Notes under the pieces: generated by a model
Databases searched by the model: none
Seen by the model: the letters and a program-made list of their open reading frames with translations, nothing else
What the model was told of the DNA's origin: nothing
NCBI RefSeq assembly: GCF_936270435.1
Contig: NZ_OW370567.1
Coordinates: forward strand, 1,313,973 to 1,377,972
Length of the DNA: 64,000 nt
Direction of reading: 5' to 3'
Source: Wolbachia endosymbiont of Oedothorax gibbosus
GTDB lineage: Bacteria; Pseudomonadota; Alphaproteobacteria; Rickettsiales; Anaplasmataceae
Shown here: piece after piece, positions 63,404 to 64,000 of the stretch
Position numbering within the stretch: the stretch's first letter is position 1
Layout: each line of letters starts with the position of its first letter
Program-made: the position numbers and the translations under genes

Positions 63404-64000
63404 ACCCCAGTTATGGATTAACCAACGAAGTAAAGCTGAGAAATACAGGGCTTTTTCGATTGCATTGAATAAGAAATGAGGGTAGAAAAAATATGTACCA
63501 AGAAATTTACTGTGGATCTATGCCGAGTGTGCTCAAGTTCAAATTTGTTTTTTAGGCAGCCAAAAACCGTTTCAACAATCGATCTTTTCCCTAGTAAAAT
63601 CTTCTCTTTCAGCGAAATCAGTGCATTTTTCATACCTTTTTTCACTTTAGTGACGAGTTTTAGACCTCTATCGAATAGTTTCTCAAAGAGCTCTTTCTTT
63701 ATATAGCCCTTATCTCCAAACAAAAGTCCAGTTAGTTTTTTGGTTAGAGTTGGTACAGGTTTTCTGTCATCGACGTTACCTCTGGTTAGCGTAACACCTT
63801 GAATTTCACCTATTTCATTGATTACTACATGTAATTTAAAACCAAAAAACCAGCCGTAAGTATTCTTTCCTAACTCTGCTAATCCTTTGAAAACCTTATT
63901 TCTTGAGATTCTTTTTCGATGGCATACTGCTATTGAAGTAGAATCTATGTAGGAAATCCCGGTCATTTTTGCTTGTTCACAAAACCATTGCAAAAGTAAT
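63404..64000 (-). mobile_element. IS982-family insertion sequence, copy 4 (cut by window edge)
   Basis: It begins with the same ACCCCAGTTATGGATTA end as the other copies and runs beyond the window. The visible sequence is the same as in copies 2 and 3. The target duplication cannot be checked because the other end is outside. Confidence 0.92.
63418..63993 (-). CDS. IS982-family transposase, copy 4 (partial)
   Basis: The C-terminal 191 residues or more of the same 290-residue transposase are visible, from LLQWFCEQAKMTGISYIDS to the end, identical to the other copies and unbroken. The N-terminus lies outside the window. Confidence 0.93.
   Translation of the reverse strand: MQWFCEQAKMTGISYIDSTSIAVCHRKRISRNKVFKGLAELGKNTYGWFFGFKLHVVINEIGEIQGVTLTRGNVDDRKPVPTLTKKLTGLLFGDKGYIKKELFEKLFDRGLKLVTKVKKGMKNALISLKEKILLGKRSIVETVFGCLKNKFELEHTRHRSTVNFLVHIFSTLISYSMQSKKPCISQLYFVG

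Overview
The window is a low-GC chromosomal segment from an obligate intracellular alphaproteobacterium, almost certainly Wolbachia (Anaplasmataceae) from an arthropod-type strain. The evidence is a Rickettsiales vir operon with four virB6 paralogues, a class I lysyl-tRNA synthetase, an ankyrin-repeat protein, a CADD-type folate cluster, single-copy housekeeping genes in scattered small operons, dispersed palindromic 'gtcat-ccagtg' repeats, and many insertion sequences of families common in Wolbachia (IS982, IS110, IS5, IS256, IS481, IS630). No prophage, CRISPR or cif-like locus is visible.

Layout. 0.1-3.6 kb: truB-rpsO-pnp operon. 3.6-4.5 kb: decayed intergenic DNA holding an IS256 scrap. 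4.5-7.2 kb: cox11, a Bax-inhibitor-1 membrane protein and rlmB on the minus strand, with a divergent Smr-domain gene. 7.2-8.7 kb: dispersed repeat interrupted by a cleanly inserted IS5-type element. 8.7-12.8 kb: ruvAB, an orphan hypothetical gene, and a 3-methyladenine glycosylase gene cut in two by IS982. 12.8-17.7 kb: purF, rodA and an mrpD-like antiporter subunit (minus), then NDUFA12- and MlaD-like genes (plus). 17.7-24.8 kb: a pile-up of nested elements (IS110 pseudogene with IS982 inside; intact IS110; IS481 remnant with IS256 inside; IS630 remnant). 25.4-32 kb: tRNA(CAU), purB, rplI-rpsR-rpsF and dnaE. 32-34.7 kb: IS5 remnant, IS982 and repeats. 34.8-38.5 kb: folate cluster. 38.5-41.2 kb: trxA, rnd, tRNA-Gly, repeats, rsmD. 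41.3-56.4 kb: virB3-virB4-virB6 x4 plus a downstream gene. 56.5-62.4 kb: lysK, an outer-membrane barrel protein, an orphan secretin-like lipoprotein and an ankyrin protein. 62.5-64 kb: repeat, ORF remnant and a fourth IS982 copy running off the window.

How parts work together. The five minus-strand genes at 34.8-38.4 kb form one coherent pathway: a CADD-like di-metal protein (pABA source in Chlamydia), FolB, a FolK-FolP fusion, FolA, and a CofE/COG1478 ligase that could add glutamates in place of FolC. The vir genes encode the membrane core and an ATPase of a type IV secretion system; three of its four VirB6 proteins begin with lipoprotein signals and carry N-terminal extracytoplasmic regions with a recurring W-x-D-S/T-G plus Y-x-N-x-G pattern that looks lectin/jellyroll-like. 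The four near-identical 981-bp IS982 copies show very recent activity and explain one disrupted gene, one disrupted IS, and one site without a target duplication.

The observations I would look at first are the CADD-folate cluster, the VirB6 lipoprotein/jellyroll pattern, the enlarged ribosomal protein S6, the purB start duplicated around a MITE-like element, the structured leader of the intact IS110 (candidate bridge RNA), and the dispersed ~430-bp repeat family.
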